Of a DNA stretch of 64,000 nt, positions 63,236 to 64,000 are shown in pieces. The position numbers and the translations under genes are program-made. The notes below the pieces were generated by a model. It saw only the letters and a program-made list of their open reading frames with translations. It had not been told where the DNA came from and ran no database searches. The first letter of the stretch is position 1. Every line of letters begins with the position of its first letter. The stretch is from Aureimonas sp. SK2 (GTDB lineage: Bacteria > Pseudomonadota > Alphaproteobacteria > Rhizobiales > Rhizobiaceae). Where the stretch lies: the NCBI RefSeq assembly GCF_029813115.1, contig NZ_JAPZDS010000001.1, forward strand, positions 186,001 to 250,000, written 5' to 3'.

Positions 63236-64000
63236 GCCTCGTCGCCGGCGCCCGGCTCGGGCAGCGCATAGCCAGCCCAGGACGGAACTTCCGCCTCCAG
63301 CGGCACGCCGTCGGCCGAAAGAGCCGCGCCCGCGCCGAGCGCATCCACCAGCCGGTCGATGCGCACCATGCCGATACCGAGGCTCCCCGAGGCCGAGAGT
63401 ACGGTGCCGATCGTCTTCCCCCCGGCATCGAGGTTCACGCCCGGCGTCAGATGCCCTTCCGCGCGCAGCACCATCACGCGCCGGCGCGCCGTGCCCCGAT
63501 GCTGCATGCGCGAGACGACCTCCTGACCGACGAAGCATCCCTTCTTGAAGGAAACTCCGCCGTTCTGGTCGAGCAGCACGTCGTGCGGGAAGACGTCGGA
63601 GCCGGGGAAGTCGCGCTCGGCTTCGGCGATCCCGAGCGAGAGCCGCAGCGCCTCGAACTCGGCCGGATCGCCTTCGACGCCGTCCGCGCCGTAGAGCCGG
63701 AAGACCCGGCCGGGAAAGCGCCGATCGACCAGCGCGCCGTCGGGAGCATCCTCCTCCCAGACGGCCGCGACCGTCTCGTCGCTCGGCGCGATCATGAACT
63801 TGGCGCGCAGCTTGTAGAGCGTCAGCCGCTTGGCGAGGTCGCCCCGCGCGCCTGCCGCCACGTCGAGCCGCAGCCCGCCGGCGATGCGGCTCACCAGGAA
63901 GTCGAAGAGGATCTTGCCCTGCGGCGTCAGGAGGGCCGCCGGACGCGCTTCGCCTTGTCCGAGCGCGGAAAGGTCGGCCGTCACGAGGTTCTGCAGGAAG
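63232..64000 (-). CDS. ygfZ: YgfZ/GcvT-like folate-binding protein, 5' end beyond window
   Basis: The frame runs from the stop at 63232-63234 to the right-hand edge with no stop (reading FLQNLVTAD at the edge), so the true start lies outside. It has the YgfZ signature KGCFVGQEVVSRMQHRG with the conserved cysteine and the C-terminal barrel domain. YgfZ uses tetrahydrofolate in iron-sulphur enzyme assembly or repair. It is first in the YgfZ-HD-phosphatase operon as seen here. Confidence 0.9.
   Translation of the reverse strand, partial: FLQNLVTADLSALGQGEARPAALLTPQGKILFDFLVSRIAGGLRLDVAAGARGDLAKRLTLYKLRAKFMIAPSDETVAAVWEEDAPDGALVDRRFPGRVFRLYGADGVEGDPAEFEALRLSLGIAEAERDFPGSDVFPHDVLLDQNGGVSFKKGCFVGQEVVSRMQHRGTARRRVMVLRAEGHLTPGVNLDAGGKTIGTVLSASGSLGIGMVRIDRLVDALGAGAALSADGVPLEAEVPSWAGYALPEPGAGDEA

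Noticed and set aside
1-64000. CRISPR arrays, insertion sequences, tRNA or rRNA genes
   Set aside because: No direct-repeat arrays, transposase frames or tRNA-like folds were seen; intergenic gaps are short and mostly accounted for.

Overview
The window is high-GC chromosomal DNA of an alphaproteobacterium, most likely order Hyphomicrobiales (Rhizobiales). The evidence is gene order: feuP-feuQ next to cycHJKL-type ccmIEFH, then degP, a two-component pair, glnE, a PleC-type kinase and pepN, and separately rpoZ-rsh-pyrE-DUF2062-acpS-lepB-rnc-era-recO. A Hyphomicrobiales-type porin and an RcGTA-type tail module agree. The family cannot be fixed from sequence alone; Aurantimonadaceae-like is a guess. 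I see no rRNA, tRNA, CRISPR array, IS element or integrase.

Layout. 1-6950: distal end of a gene transfer agent (RcGTA-like) cluster (tail chaperones, tape measure, distal tail protein, hub, peptidase, megatron) followed by a small holin-like gene. 7043-9950: a small periplasmic PepSY-like protein in the FeuN position, FeuP/FeuQ-like regulator and kinase, and a surface-antigen-like lipoprotein. 10110-14203: cytochrome c maturation operon ccmI-E-F-H. 14326-21015: degP behind a heat-shock-like promoter, a second two-component pair, and glnE. 21022-26233 (minus strand): pleC-type cell-cycle kinase and pepN. 26485-38821: mixed metabolic and accessory genes (EamA transporter, family-4 UDG, ETF-QO, EEP phosphatase, AMP nucleosidase, MerR/TipAS regulator, GST, acyltransferase, two tandem DUF2147 genes, an aminotransferase). 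39003-42758: YhaO/YhaN (SbcDC-like) pair. 43150-48758: porin, a decayed Nudix gene, lytic transglycosylase, dapA, smpB. 48821-52878: peroxiredoxin plus an accessory signalling patch (CHASE3-only protein, cysteine-free molybdopterin-fold protein, GGDEF-EAL protein). 52881-64000: family-5 UDG, NYN protein, the rpoZ-to-recO core operon, and on the minus strand a folate-binding YgfZ protein (cut by the window edge), an HD hydrolase and a tyrosine phosphatase.

How the genes work together. Much of the window concerns envelope and signalling: FeuPQ, a DegP-linked pair, PleC, a c-di-GMP enzyme with a likely periplasmic partner, and stringent response (rsh with rpoZ). Tight ATGA, GTGA and TTGA overlaps join many genes into translationally coupled operons. 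The least-described material is (i) the molybdopterin-fold/GGDEF-EAL gene pair with its CHASE3-only neighbour, (ii) a hairpin that sequesters the peroxiredoxin Shine-Dalgarno, (iii) a holin-like gene attached to the GTA cluster, and (iv) a Nudix gene broken at two C tracts. Regulatory calls are read by eye and have lower confidence than the gene calls.
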